This document shows, one piece after another, positions 15,985 through 23,487 of a stretch of 40,584 nucleotides of DNA. Numbering within the stretch: the stretch's first letter is position 1; each line of letters starts with the position of its first letter. The translations under genes were made by a program, and so were the position numbers. The notes below the pieces were generated by a model. That model was not told where the DNA came from. It did not search any database and saw only the letters and a list, made by a program, of their open reading frames with translations. The DNA is from Alphaproteobacteria bacterium (GTDB lineage Bacteria; Pseudomonadota; Alphaproteobacteria; Micropepsales; Micropepsaceae): the NCBI GenBank assembly GCA_025350465.1, contig JANXXU010000009.1, positions 1-40,584 on the forward strand, written 5' to 3'.

Positions 15985-16638
15985 ATGCCGCTACATCACC
16001 CGGACGAAAGCTTGCTGATCGAATATGCCGCCGGCAGCCTGGGCGAGGCTAAGGCATTGCTTATAGCAACGCATTTAGCGTTGTGCCCCGTCTGTCGAGC
16101 CGCAGTGCAAGATGGCGAGGTCGTCGGCGGCGTTTTGTTGCGAGATTCCTCGTACCATGTTGGCGCAGGCAATCCGCGTGAGCCCGAGACCTCGGTTGCA
16201 CCGCGGCCAACTCCAACCGTGGCACCGGCTTTGGGCCTGGTACCCAGCCCGCTGCGCGACTATCTGGAGCATTCCCTCGCTGACCTTCCCTGGGCGCCGG
16301 TATGGCGCGGCATAGACGAATATCTGCTGCCGCAATTTGCCGGGGGTGTCCGATTGCTTTTGATACTCGGCGGGCATCGCATGCCATGCCACACCCACGC
16401 CGGTGAAGAGTTGACCTTGGTGCTGCAAGGCAGGTTTGCCGACGCGATAGGGCACTACGCTAAAGGTGACGTCGCCACCGCCACCGCCTCGATCGATCAC
16501 CGGCCGGTGGCCGACGCGGGCGAAGTATGCCTTTGCCTCACAGTCGAAGACGGGCCGCTGAAATTGACTGGCTGGACCGGCCGCTTTCTCAGAGCAGCAT
16601 CTGCAGTTCGCGAACTGAGCCCGCTCAAGAAAAACTAG
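15985..16638 (+). CDS. ChrR-type zinc anti-sigma factor with cupin domain
   Basis: The 217 aa protein is a close structural match to ChrR, the anti-sigma factor that holds the sigma-E-type factor of the singlet-oxygen response. The zinc anti-sigma domain ligands fall at His5, His30, Cys34 and Cys37 (THLALCPVC). The cupin ligands fall at His136, His138, Glu142 and His172 (CHTHAGEE and IDHRP). The spacing agrees with the ChrR ligands I recall (6, 31, 35, 38 and 141, 143, 147, 177). ATG 15985 has GAGGG 15 nt upstream; TTG 15979 is better spaced. ChrR genes normally follow their rpoE gene, but no sigma factor is encoded here. Confidence 0.88.
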   Translation: MPLHHPDESLLIEYAAGSLGEAKALLIATHLALCPVCRAAVQDGEVVGGVLLRDSSYHVGAGNPREPETSVAPRPTPTVAPALGLVPSPLRDYLEHSLADLPWAPVWRGIDEYLLPQFAGGVRLLLILGGHRMPCHTHAGEELTLVLQGRFADAIGHYAKGDVATATASIDHRPVADAGEVCLCLTVEDGPLKLTGWTGRFLRAASAVRELSPLKKN

Positions 16639-16672
16639 ATTGGCCGCGTCACCGCGATCCGCGTCTCAACGG

Positions 16673-17407
16673 CTAGTGCGGGCCCGGTCCCGATGCGCCG
16701 GCGTCGAGCAGCCGCTTGGTCATGCCCTCCAACGTCAGCAGCCGTCGCGTGGTCTTGATCGGGTCGTCGGCTGTCGCGTTGACGGCGCGCAAGATCCATC
16801 GTTCGACCTTGCCGGTATCGAGACAGCAGTCGACGTCGATGACGTTGAGGCAGCAGGAATCCTGCTCGAATGCACCGAACGCTTTGAGGCCCGCGCCGGT
16901 CACCTCCGTTAGGATCGCTCGATTGACGCCGCCGTGGCAGACCATGAGCAGGCTCGTCCAATTCTGTGCGGCGACGATCTGGTTGAAGGCCGGGAGAACG
17001 CGCACCACAAACGCTGCAAAACTTTCGCCGCCTGCGAAGCGCGCGTCGGGGTCGCCGGCGCGAAACATGGCATAGGCAAAGTCAGGAGGGCTAAGGTCGG
17101 CGCGCGCAATCGCGTCGCCACCCCGGATTTCTTCGAGCGCCGGTGCGACCTCTAGCGCAACCTTGCGCTGGCCCAAGACGATCGTTGCGGTTTCAAGCGT
17201 CCGCGCGAGTCCGGAACAGATCGCGCGATCGAACGTAATCGGCCCTATCAGCGCGCCCATAGCCGCTGCTTCCACCCGCCCGTGTTCCGTCAAGGGCACG
17301 ACACGCGAATCGGTCGCACGGGTGCCGTCGGCGCCGATATAGGCGGCCTCGGCGTGACGCATCAAATAAATGCGACGGCGGTGAGTGTTGTCGAAAGGAA
17401 GCTTCAT
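16673..17407 (-). CDS. histidine phosphatase family protein
   Basis: This 244 aa branch-1 histidine phosphatase (phosphoglycerate-mutase-like) shows the phosphorylated-His motif IYLMRHAEA (His18), LTEHGRVEAAAMG, the second Arg in ICSGLARTLETA and the second catalytic His in LMVCHGGVNRAIL. A C-terminal extension of about 35 residues is poorly conserved. ATG 17407 was chosen over an ATG 5 codons upstream by similarity of the N-terminus. The substrate is unknown. Confidence 0.85.
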   Translation of the reverse strand: MKLPFDNTHRRRIYLMRHAEAAYIGADGTRATDSRVVPLTEHGRVEAAAMGALIGPITFDRAICSGLARTLETATIVLGQRKVALEVAPALEEIRGGDAIARADLSPPDFAYAMFRAGDPDARFAGGESFAAFVVRVLPAFNQIVAAQNWTSLLMVCHGGVNRAILTEVTGAGLKAFGAFEQDSCCLNVIDVDCCLDTGKVERWILRAVNATADDPIKTTRRLLTLEGMTKRLLDAGASGPGPH

Positions 17408-17448
17408 GTGCGTTACACGCATACCGCGCTTCGCTCGCGACGGAAAAA

Positions 17449-17524
17449 TGGCTCCCCGGGCCGGACTCGAACCAGCGACCCAGCGGTTAACAGCCGCTTG
17501 CTCTACCGACTGAGCTACCGGGGA
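17449..17524 (-). tRNA. tRNA-Asn (anticodon GUU)
   Basis: On the minus strand, acceptor TCCCCGG pairs with CCGGGGA, then discriminator G and encoded CCA. The D arm is GCTC/GAGC, the anticodon loop CTGTTAA gives GTT (Asn), and the T loop is TTCGAGT. It lies 41 nt upstream of the histidine phosphatase start on the same strand. Confidence 0.96.
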
Positions 17525-17623
17525 ACACGGAACGGGTGGGTCACTCCCGCAACGATAGGGGCGTGGCTATATCAGAGCCACCTTAACCGTCAAAGAACTA
17601 TTGGCATTTGCGGGAGCGACAGC

Positions 17624-17902
17624 ATGAGCTACGCCAAAATCGGCCGGTTCAAGATCAAACTGCCGCGTTCCGTCGTCGCTCGCCGCGCTTTGGGCGTCGG
17701 GTTGTGCGCTGGGGGGACGCTCTCCTTCCTCCCGGTGCTGGGTCTTTGGATGCTGCCTTTAGGTCTTGTGGTGCTATCCGCAGACTCGCATGGCATCCGA
17801 AAGTTCCGCAGGCGCCTGGATTTGAAGGTCGCCACTTGGCGGCGCAGTCGCCGGCGTGGAAGGGCTGATACCTCACCCACAAAGAAAGGAGGCCCGGGGT
17901 GA
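17624..17902 (+). CDS. small conserved membrane protein, 92 aa
   Basis: Residues 23-53 form one or two hydrophobic helices (LGVGLCAGGTLSFLPVLGLW, MLPLGLVVLSAD), flanked by a basic N-terminus and a strongly basic tail (RKFRRRLDLK, RRSRRRGR). I recall similar short proteins with FLPVLGxWMLPLGLxxLS in rhizobia, often beside a tRNA. No function is known to me. The ATG follows GGGAG with 6-9 nt spacing. The stop codon lies inside the loop of the strong hairpin at 17889-17912. Confidence 0.75.
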   Translation: MSYAKIGRFKIKLPRSVVARRALGVGLCAGGTLSFLPVLGLWMLPLGLVVLSADSHGIRKFRRRLDLKVATWRRSRRRGRADTSPTKKGGPG

Positions 17903-17912
17903 ACCGGGCCTC
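17889..17912. terminator. strong 9 bp hairpin at the end of the 92 aa gene
   Basis: GAGGCCCGG (17889-17897) and CCGGGCCTC (17904-17912) pair perfectly around a GGTGAA loop. On the plus strand no T run follows, but on the minus strand the stem is followed by CTTTCTTT. It therefore looks more like the terminator of the minus-strand TMEM43-DUF3095 unit, 118 nt past its stop, and it may also stabilise or end the plus-strand message. Confidence 0.6.
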
Positions 17913-17972
17913 AAGTTGGGTAAATGGTGGGGTGTCTTCATGGGAAGACATGCACACCATGGGTTGTAAAGG

Positions 17973-17987
17973 TTAATGAAGTGTTAA
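17973..17987. promoter_or_regulatory. perfect CtrA-box-like TTAA-N7-TTAA
   Basis: TTAA (17973-17976), seven bases and TTAA followed by C (17984-17988) match the CtrA consensus of alphaproteobacteria. It sits between the 3' ends of convergent genes, where no promoter is obvious, so it may be chance or serve an unannotated transcript. Confidence 0.35.
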
Positions 17988-18029
17988 CAAGATGTTGTGC
18001 CATTCACCAGCGCTCGACCTTCGTTGGCA

Positions 18030-19151
18030 TCAGCTTAAAGATTTAGATGCAATTTGATCTTTAAGTCCTTGAGCTGCCATTGCGTATCCGCCGTCCGAAC
18101 CGTCGACAAAATGAACGTGGCCGGTATCGTTCGTGGTCTGCACGAAGCACGTCAGCAACGCTGAATCTGCCCGATGGATGCCGAAATCGATGAGGCCGGC
18201 GCGCCGCGACTCGACCAATATCGACTCGATCGCGTCGGCTTCACTCGCCGTGCAGTCGATGACCATGCGCAACGAGTCGGCGAATTTCCGATAATCCGAG
18301 TGGGCGGGCAGGGATGCAGCATAAGCACGCCCGTCGTAGCCCCCGATTGTCACGCCCGTCACTGTTGAGAGGTATTGGAAGAACGATTGCATCGCGATCT
18401 TGCGGGTCTCGTTCGTGAACGCGCGCTCGATCGACATGCCACGCGGCGGCCAACGCATTTTGAGTGCGGAGACGGCCACCGGGCAGACATCATGGGCTGT
18501 CGCCCTCTGCACGCGGTCATAGACGGCACGATAAGCGGGACCCAGCGTTGTCGAATCCTCGTCGGCGCGAATAATGATGGACAGCATCACGCCGTTGGTG
18601 GTCTTGAGCGGCTGCCAGCGGCAGGACAATCCGGCGAGATCGGGTTCGCCGGCCGCGCCCGTTTGGCCGATCGCAAAGCCCGAACCGCCTTCGGTCTTGC
18701 TCAACGCCTCGGCTTGTTCAATGCCACCGCCCGAAATCATCGCGAGGCGCCTGCCGCGTCCGAGGTCCTGGTAGGCCAGCCTGACGTCGCGCCCAGCGGC
18801 TCGCACCGCTTTCACCGGCACCAACGCGCAACGCAGATCGAGATCAAGAACGCTACGCCCGGTGTTTTGCACGGCACGCAATGCGGCGCATGCGGTTGTG
18901 CTTTTCTCCGGCGGGACGAGGACGACGCTCCCGTCACCGCCGAAAGCGAACGGCAGATCCTCGGCACACGCATTGACGATTGCGGCAATGACCGCGGCAC
19001 CCGCAAGATTCACGTCCTTGTAGCGCCCGGCTGCTATGGCCGGCGTCGAACGTACGACGTCACCGACGGCCACCTGCCAATCATCAGGCACTGCGGCATA
19101 GTTCTTCGCATCCAGAACATCGCCGAAATTGTCGACCGTCGGAAAGCGCAC
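18030..19151 (-). CDS. DUF3095 family protein with nucleotidyl-cyclase-like motifs
   Basis: The 373 aa product matches DUF3095: WQVAVGDVVRSTPAIAAGRYKDVNLAGAAVIAA (written in part), DLPFAFGGDGSVVLVPP, and in the C-terminal half MRWPPRGMSIERA, FFQYLS, YRKFADSLRMVIDCT and HFVDGSDGGYAMAA. Residues 29-36 (VGDVVRST) and 70-74 (FGGDG) imitate the two metal-binding Asp sites of class III nucleotidyl cyclases (D-[IV]-V-G-S-T and GDG), here Asp31 and Asp73. I infer a cyclase-like fold; activity is unproven. The GTG start is 3 nt after the TMEM43-like stop, so the two are almost certainly cotranslated. Confidence 0.85.
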   Translation of the reverse strand: MRFPTVDNFGDVLDAKNYAAVPDDWQVAVGDVVRSTPAIAAGRYKDVNLAGAAVIAAIVNACAEDLPFAFGGDGSVVLVPPEKSTTACAALRAVQNTGRSVLDLDLRCALVPVKAVRAAGRDVRLAYQDLGRGRRLAMISGGGIEQAEALSKTEGGSGFAIGQTGAAGEPDLAGLSCRWQPLKTTNGVMLSIIIRADEDSTTLGPAYRAVYDRVQRATAHDVCPVAVSALKMRWPPRGMSIERAFTNETRKIAMQSFFQYLSTVTGVTIGGYDGRAYAASLPAHSDYRKFADSLRMVIDCTASEADAIESILVESRRAGLIDFGIHRADSALLTCFVQTTNDTGHVHFVDGSDGGYAMAAQGLKDQIASKSLS

Positions 19152-19154
19152 GCG

Positions 19155-20309
19155 TCAGGCGGGCCTTGCTGACGCGCTCGCAGGCGCGATGCGGTGGCGA
19201 TATCTCACCAACACATAGCTGCCCGCGATGCCGATCGTCAGCAGGATCAGGCCCATAATCGGCCGGTAGAACAACCACGCGAGTCCGATAGTGCCGAGCG
19301 CGAGCGGCAAAGTGAGCGCCAACGCCACGACAGCGATCGCAAATCCGGCCACGCTTGCCAGGAACGGCAACACGTTTGCGAACGCTCTGAGCGGCCCCAT
19401 GACCAAGCAAAATCCGACCCACATGAGAACGACGCCCAGACCGCGCAACAGCCACGTGATCATCATTTCGGTGTCGCGCTGGTGTTTGATCATCTCCTCC
19501 GACGAGCGCATTCCCTCATTGACGAAAAAGATCGGATAGCCGTTGGGCATTTCGTAGGTCTCAAATCCGGATCCCATCTGCCTTGCCATGATCGATACCT
19601 CGGCAGGTGAAGCAATCACAGAATACCGCACGCGCAAATCGCCGAGCTTGGGAGCGCTTGGGTCCGTTCCGCGGTAAAGTCCGTCGCCGTCTTCCTTCCA
19701 GCCGTCGGGCGTCTTATCGGGCTTGCGCGGCGAACCGGCTTGAAGCTGCAGCAACGCTTCGCGCTCGATTGCAAATGCACCAAGCGTCGTCCCGGTTGCC
19801 GCCCAATCCTGCGATTGCAGCGGCATTTGCGGGTTTGCGTGGCCTGTCGGATGTTTGAACGCCTCGGAGTTTTTCCATTGGTCCGACCAGTCTTGCCGAT
19901 AGGAGTAGGTGGTCTCGCTGCGCTGCCCGCCGCCTACCTCGTCGACCGTGCGTGTGTCCTTCCGCTCGAGCCACTGATACATGGCGACGTTGCGCGCCAC
20001 CAGAATAACGTCGTTGAAGACGAGGTCCAGATCGCCGTCGCGCACCGGTGTGTGTGACACCGCATCGCCGCTGACGTGCACGAGCTTGCCGTTGTTTGCC
20101 GCATCGGCCTTATCAGCTTGAATGTCGACGACGAGCTTCGTCGCCTCATCGAGCCCGCGCTGCGCTTTCACGGCATGCCCTTCGTTCCACCAGAGGAGTG
20201 GCACCGTGGCGACAATCAGCAGGAAGCCGATCGCGATACCGCCGAATGAGCCGGCGAGCCTTTGAAAATAGCCCTGGCGCGTCACATCGACGAAACGGTC
20301 ATTGCTCAT
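19155..20309 (-). CDS. TMEM43/LUMA-family membrane protein
   Basis: The 384 aa protein has one N-terminal helix (about 24-40: GIAIGFLLIVATVPLLWWNEG), a large polar region of about 230 residues and three C-terminal helices (about 285-375: MITWLLRGLGVVLMWVGFCLVMGP, ASVAGFAIAVVALALTLPLALG, PIMGLILLTIGIAGSYVLV). This layout and the WWNEGHAVK, GDLDLVF and YQWLERKDTRT stretches are typical of the TMEM43 family, whose bacterial role is unknown. ATG 20309 was chosen; the frame continues into tRNA-Cys sequence upstream, which cannot be coding. It is the first gene of a unit with the DUF3095 protein. Confidence 0.85.
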   Translation of the reverse strand: MSNDRFVDVTRQGYFQRLAGSFGGIAIGFLLIVATVPLLWWNEGHAVKAQRGLDEATKLVVDIQADKADAANNGKLVHVSGDAVSHTPVRDGDLDLVFNDVILVARNVAMYQWLERKDTRTVDEVGGGQRSETTYSYRQDWSDQWKNSEAFKHPTGHANPQMPLQSQDWAATGTTLGAFAIEREALLQLQAGSPRKPDKTPDGWKEDGDGLYRGTDPSAPKLGDLRVRYSVIASPAEVSIMARQMGSGFETYEMPNGYPIFFVNEGMRSSEEMIKHQRDTEMMITWLLRGLGVVLMWVGFCLVMGPLRAFANVLPFLASVAGFAIAVVALALTLPLALGTIGLAWLFYRPIMGLILLTIGIAGSYVLVRYRHRIAPASASARPA

Positions 20310-20377
20310 GAAGGGCCCCGGAAGAATCGGTGCTTCGAATTTGCCGGATGATCGTGGAAGAAGAAGAGCAACGCGAG

Positions 20378-20451
20378 TGGAGGCCACGCCCGGAATTGAA
20401 CCGGGGTACGCGGTTTTGCAGACCGCTGCGTAACCACTCCGCCACGTGGCC
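20378..20451 (-). tRNA. tRNA-Cys (anticodon GCA)
   Basis: On the minus strand, acceptor GGCCACG pairs with CGTGGCC, followed by discriminator T and encoded CCA. The anticodon loop CTGCAAA gives GCA (Cys), and the T loop is TTCAATT. It is upstream of, and on the same strand as, the TMEM43-like gene, 68 nt from its start. Confidence 0.96.
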
Positions 20452-20525
20452 ACCGATAACGCGATTGGCGCACCCTATAGCAGAGCCCCTAAGGCCCCAC
20501 AAACATTGCGCTCCAAGCCGCCGTG

Positions 20526-20555
20526 TTGTCAGTGTGATCGGGAAGCCGATATAAG
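20526..20555 (+). promoter_or_regulatory. sigma-70-like promoter for the PCMT-like gene
   Basis: TTGTCA (20526-20531) and TATAAG (20550-20555) are separated by 18 nt, 38 nt before the ATG at 20593. It lies in the divergent gap with tRNA-Cys. Confidence 0.5.
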
Positions 20556-20592
20556 GCGGCGGCTTCGAATTTCAGCGGGAATCGTCCTTACC

Positions 20593-21246
20593 ATGCCCAG
20601 CTTGGCCAACGCGCGCACTTTGATGGTTGAGGCGCAAGTGCGCACCAACGATGTGACCGATCCACGCATAGTTGAAGCAATGTCGCGCCTGCCGCGCGAG
20701 CGCTTTGTGCCCGATGCCAAACGTCACCTTTCCTACAGTGATGCCTGCATTCCGCTGAGCGCGGAACGCTTTCTCCTCGATCCGCGAACGTTTTCAAAGC
20801 TCGCGCAATTGGCGGAGATTGGCGAGCAAGACCGCGTTTTGGATGTGGCTTGCGGCAGGGGTTATTCAACGGCGGTGTTCGCGGTGATGGCGCGAGAGGT
20901 GGTTGGCCTGGAGGAAGACGATGCGCTTGCGGCTGAAGCATCACGCACAGCGCGCGAATTCGGCGCCGGCCGAGCGAAGATCGTAAAAGGTCCTTTGATC
21001 GACGGCTATCCCGCCGAAGCGCCTTACGATGTCATTTTCATCAACGGTGCCGTTCAACAACTCCCCCAGTCATTCGAGGACCAATTGCGTGAAGGCGGGC
21101 GTCTAGTCGCTGTATTCTGTGAGGGGCCCGTGGGCAAGGCCCACTTCTGCGTGCACAGAGGGGGTACGCTTTCCCACAGGGTTGCTTTTGATGCAACAGT
21201 TCCGCTCCTTCCGCGATTCGCCCACAAGCGAGCCTTTGTTTTTTAA
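20593..21246 (+). CDS. divergent PCMT-like methyltransferase upstream of tolC
   Basis: The 217 aa product aligns overall with protein-L-isoaspartate O-methyltransferases: LMVEAQVRTNDVTDPRIVEAM, PRERFVPDAKRHLSYSD and the SAM-binding VLDVACGRGYSTAVFAVMA. It lacks hallmarks of the true enzyme: the GTGSGYQTAVLA form of motif I and the GDGTRGW loop, which are present in the second PCMT gene at 38500. The site after motif I reads VKGPLIDGYPAEAPYDVIFING. A SAM enzyme of other specificity, or a degenerate paralogue, is therefore more likely. A PCMT-like gene just before tolC is a usual arrangement in Hyphomicrobiales. Confidence 0.8.
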   Translation: MPSLANARTLMVEAQVRTNDVTDPRIVEAMSRLPRERFVPDAKRHLSYSDACIPLSAERFLLDPRTFSKLAQLAEIGEQDRVLDVACGRGYSTAVFAVMAREVVGLEEDDALAAEASRTAREFGAGRAKIVKGPLIDGYPAEAPYDVIFINGAVQQLPQSFEDQLREGGRLVAVFCEGPVGKAHFCVHRGGTLSHRVAFDATVPLLPRFAHKRAFVF

Positions 21247-21260
21247 GGCTTATCGGTTGT

Positions 21261-21276
21261 TCAAACGATCGTTTGA
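21261..21276. promoter_or_regulatory. perfect 16 bp palindrome, probable TetR-type operator for tolC
   Basis: TCAAACGATCGTTTGA is a perfect palindrome whose right end overlaps the first four bases of the putative -35 box (TTGACA, 21273-21278). Spacerless palindromes of this size and the AAACG/CGTTT arms are typical of TetR-family operators. Binding there would block RNA polymerase. No TetR gene is present in the window, so any regulator must act from elsewhere. Confidence 0.6.
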
Positions 21277-21301
21277 CACTAAGTGTTAATCCGACGTTTA
21301 C
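21273..21301 (+). promoter_or_regulatory. tolC: putative tolC promoter with CtrA-like element
   Basis: TTGACA (21273-21278) is followed after 17 nt by a poor -10, GTTTAC (21296-21301), 45 nt before the ATG. TTAA-N7-TTTAC (21286-21301) is one base from the CtrA consensus and overlaps the -10, and a TTAACC half-site follows at 21313. Activator dependence could explain the weak -10, but this is inference. Confidence 0.4.
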
Positions 21302-21345
21302 CGTTGTGACTATTAACCTCCAGCGTTCTGCGGGGAGGAGTTCAT

Positions 21346-22752
21346 ATGCGTTCTCGGGTTGCCCAGCTTGGGGGGCGAAGGCCGGGAGTCTGTGCGTTCA
21401 AGGCGGCGTTGCTTGTGTCGGTGCTGGGGAGCATCGGCTCGGCGCAGGCTGCCGACACGCTCACGGATGCCTTTGTCAAAGCGTACCAAACGAACCCGCA
21501 ACTGGCGGCGCAGCGTGCGGCTTTGCGCGCGACCGACGAGAACGTCTCCAAGGCGATCGCGCAATGGCGGCCCACGATCACGCTGAACGGCAATTACAGC
21601 GAAGTGGATATCAGAACGAAATTGGATCCAAACCCCGCGGTCAAATTGGTTTCGCACCCGTGGGATGCGGGCGTCACAGCTTCTCAGACCGTATTTGCCA
21701 GCGGCCGAATTCTGGCGCAGCGGCGCGGGGCTGACGCCCGCGTATTGCAGGGCCGCGCGCAACTTCAATCGACAGAGCAGGGCGTATTCATCGACACGGC
21801 AACCGCGTTCATGGATGTCGTGCGCGACGAAGCTGTTCTAAAGCTCAACGAGCAAAACATCACCTTGCTGCAGAAGCAGCTCGAAGCGTCGAAAGCCCGC
21901 TTCGAGGTCGGCGAAATCACCCGCACCGACGTAGCGCAATCCGAAGCCGCCCTCTCGCGCGGCCAAGCACAGCTCATCGCCGCGCAAGCGAGTCTTAAGG
22001 CGAGCCGACTTGCTTACGAGCATGTCGTCGGCGAGGCGCCAGGCACGCTGGAAGCCAAGGTGCCCGCGCCTCCGACGCCCGACAGCGAGGAATCTGCTCG
22101 CGCGCTCGGCGAGCAATTGAATCCGGCATTGGTCGCCGCGCAAGAGAGTGAGCACGCCGCCGGCTACGCAATCGACCTCGCTGTCGGCCAAATGTTACCG
22201 ACGGTGGCCGTCCAAGCGAGCTACGACCGCCTCGGCGGCCAAGAATCCGCGCCCGGCGCGCTCACGGACGAAACCGTCATTGCCGGCGTCGTCACCTGGC
22301 CCCTTTACCAAGGCGGCGCGGAATGGGCGAACGTGCGTCAGGCCAAGGAATTGGATAGCCAAGCAAGATTGACGGTGGTGGACACGCAGCGCACGGTCGA
22401 TCAGGGCGTGTCGAATGCCTGGGAAGGTCTTCGAGCCGCAAAATCTTTGACAGTCGCAAACAACAGCCAGGTAACAGCCGAGCAACTCGCCTTCGAAGGT
22501 GTGCAGCAGGAACTCGAAGTCGGCTCCCGCACAACGCTTGACGTCCTTAACGAGCAGCAAACTCTGCTCAACGCGCAAGTGGCCCTTGTACGAAGCCAAC
22601 ACGATGAAGTCGTCGCGGGTTACCAATTGTTGGCTTCGGTCGGCAAGCTGACTGCCAAGGAATTGGGTCTGGCGGTCCAACTCTACGATCCGACCGAGAA
22701 CTACGACATGCAGACGTGGCGGCCGTTCGGCGCAGCGACATTGGACGATTAA
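21346..22752 (+). CDS. tolC: TolC-family outer membrane efflux protein
   Basis: TolC forms the outer-membrane channel-tunnel for type I secretion and RND/ABC efflux. The 468 aa product has a signal peptide (about 1-35, ending AQA, then ADTLTDAF), two OEP repeats with long helices (about 45-240 and 255-440), ARFEVGEITRTDVAQSEAALSRGQAQL in the first and the parallel ELEVGSRTTLDVLNEQQTLLNAQVALV in the second. This internal duplication is the family hallmark. GGGGAGGAG lies 5 nt before the ATG. The promoter region carries a perfect palindrome. It precedes popZ, as in other Hyphomicrobiales. Confidence 0.95.
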   Translation: MRSRVAQLGGRRPGVCAFKAALLVSVLGSIGSAQAADTLTDAFVKAYQTNPQLAAQRAALRATDENVSKAIAQWRPTITLNGNYSEVDIRTKLDPNPAVKLVSHPWDAGVTASQTVFASGRILAQRRGADARVLQGRAQLQSTEQGVFIDTATAFMDVVRDEAVLKLNEQNITLLQKQLEASKARFEVGEITRTDVAQSEAALSRGQAQLIAAQASLKASRLAYEHVVGEAPGTLEAKVPAPPTPDSEESARALGEQLNPALVAAQESEHAAGYAIDLAVGQMLPTVAVQASYDRLGGQESAPGALTDETVIAGVVTWPLYQGGAEWANVRQAKELDSQARLTVVDTQRTVDQGVSNAWEGLRAAKSLTVANNSQVTAEQLAFEGVQQELEVGSRTTLDVLNEQQTLLNAQVALVRSQHDEVVAGYQLLASVGKLTAKELGLAVQLYDPTENYDMQTWRPFGAATLDD

Positions 22753-22902
22753 CCGAGCGGACATCCGACTGACGCGCGTATCTCGCCGCCAATTTCGGGC
22801 ACGTTCCAATAGTTTTTGGAGGCCTACTGGCATTTGACTGCGCCTTGGCTTAGCTTTGGCGACCGCTCTACGCGTTTAGATTGAGTAGCAAAGGTTCAAT
22901 TC

Positions 22903-23487
22903 ATGGCCACGCCCTCGGCCCAGCAAGAGCCGTCAATGGAGGAAATTCTCGCCTCCATTCGCCGGATCATTTCCGAGGACAGCGAGCCGGGAAAGACGAC
23001 GGCGCAAGCCGCCGCGTCCAAAGATTCCGATGTGCTTGAATTGACGAATATCGTCCACGATGACGGGACGGTCGGACGTATTGAATCGCCGGGAGAAATG
23101 CCGCAACCACGGCGTCGCTCGGCACCGGCCATGCGGGCTCCCGAACCCGAACCAATACGTGCGCCAGAGCCGCGTGTTTCCCGCCGCGCAGCCTCGGCCG
23201 ACATGAGACCCATGAGAAACGATCCGGATCTTGACATGGTGGACAAAGATGACCGCGAAGGCATGTTGTCTTCGCAAGCAAGTTCGGCGATCACGAGCGC
23301 CTTTGGTGCATTGTCGCGCGACCGCGACGTAGCGGTCGGCGGTGGAACGACACTCGAGGACATCGTCTCGCAGATGATGAGGCCGATGCTCGCCGCTTGG
23401 CTCGACGAACATCTGCCCGAGATCGTAGAGCGCGTCGTACAACAAGAAGTCGAGCGCGCAGCCCGAACGGGCGGCCGCCGGCGCTAA
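22903..23487 (+). CDS. popZ: polar organizing protein PopZ (DUF2497)
   Basis: PopZ self-assembles at cell poles and tethers the chromosome origin through ParB. The 194 aa protein has the conserved N-terminal helix SMEEILASIRRIISED (about 11-26) that binds partners, then an acidic, Pro-rich disordered linker. The C-terminal oligomerisation helices read TTLEDIVSQMMRPMLAAWLD and LPEIVERVVQQEVERAAR. Length and layout fit the family. The leader CAAAGGTTCAATTC abuts the ATG. Confidence 0.93.
   Translation: MATPSAQQEPSMEEILASIRRIISEDSEPGKTTAQAAASKDSDVLELTNIVHDDGTVGRIESPGEMPQPRRRSAPAMRAPEPEPIRAPEPRVSRRAASADMRPMRNDPDLDMVDKDDREGMLSSQASSAITSAFGALSRDRDVAVGGGTTLEDIVSQMMRPMLAAWLDEHLPEIVERVVQQEVERAARTGGRRR

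Noticed and set aside
22834-22862. Sigma-70 promoter for popZ from TTGACT at 22834
   Set aside because: No acceptable -10 lies 16-18 nt downstream.
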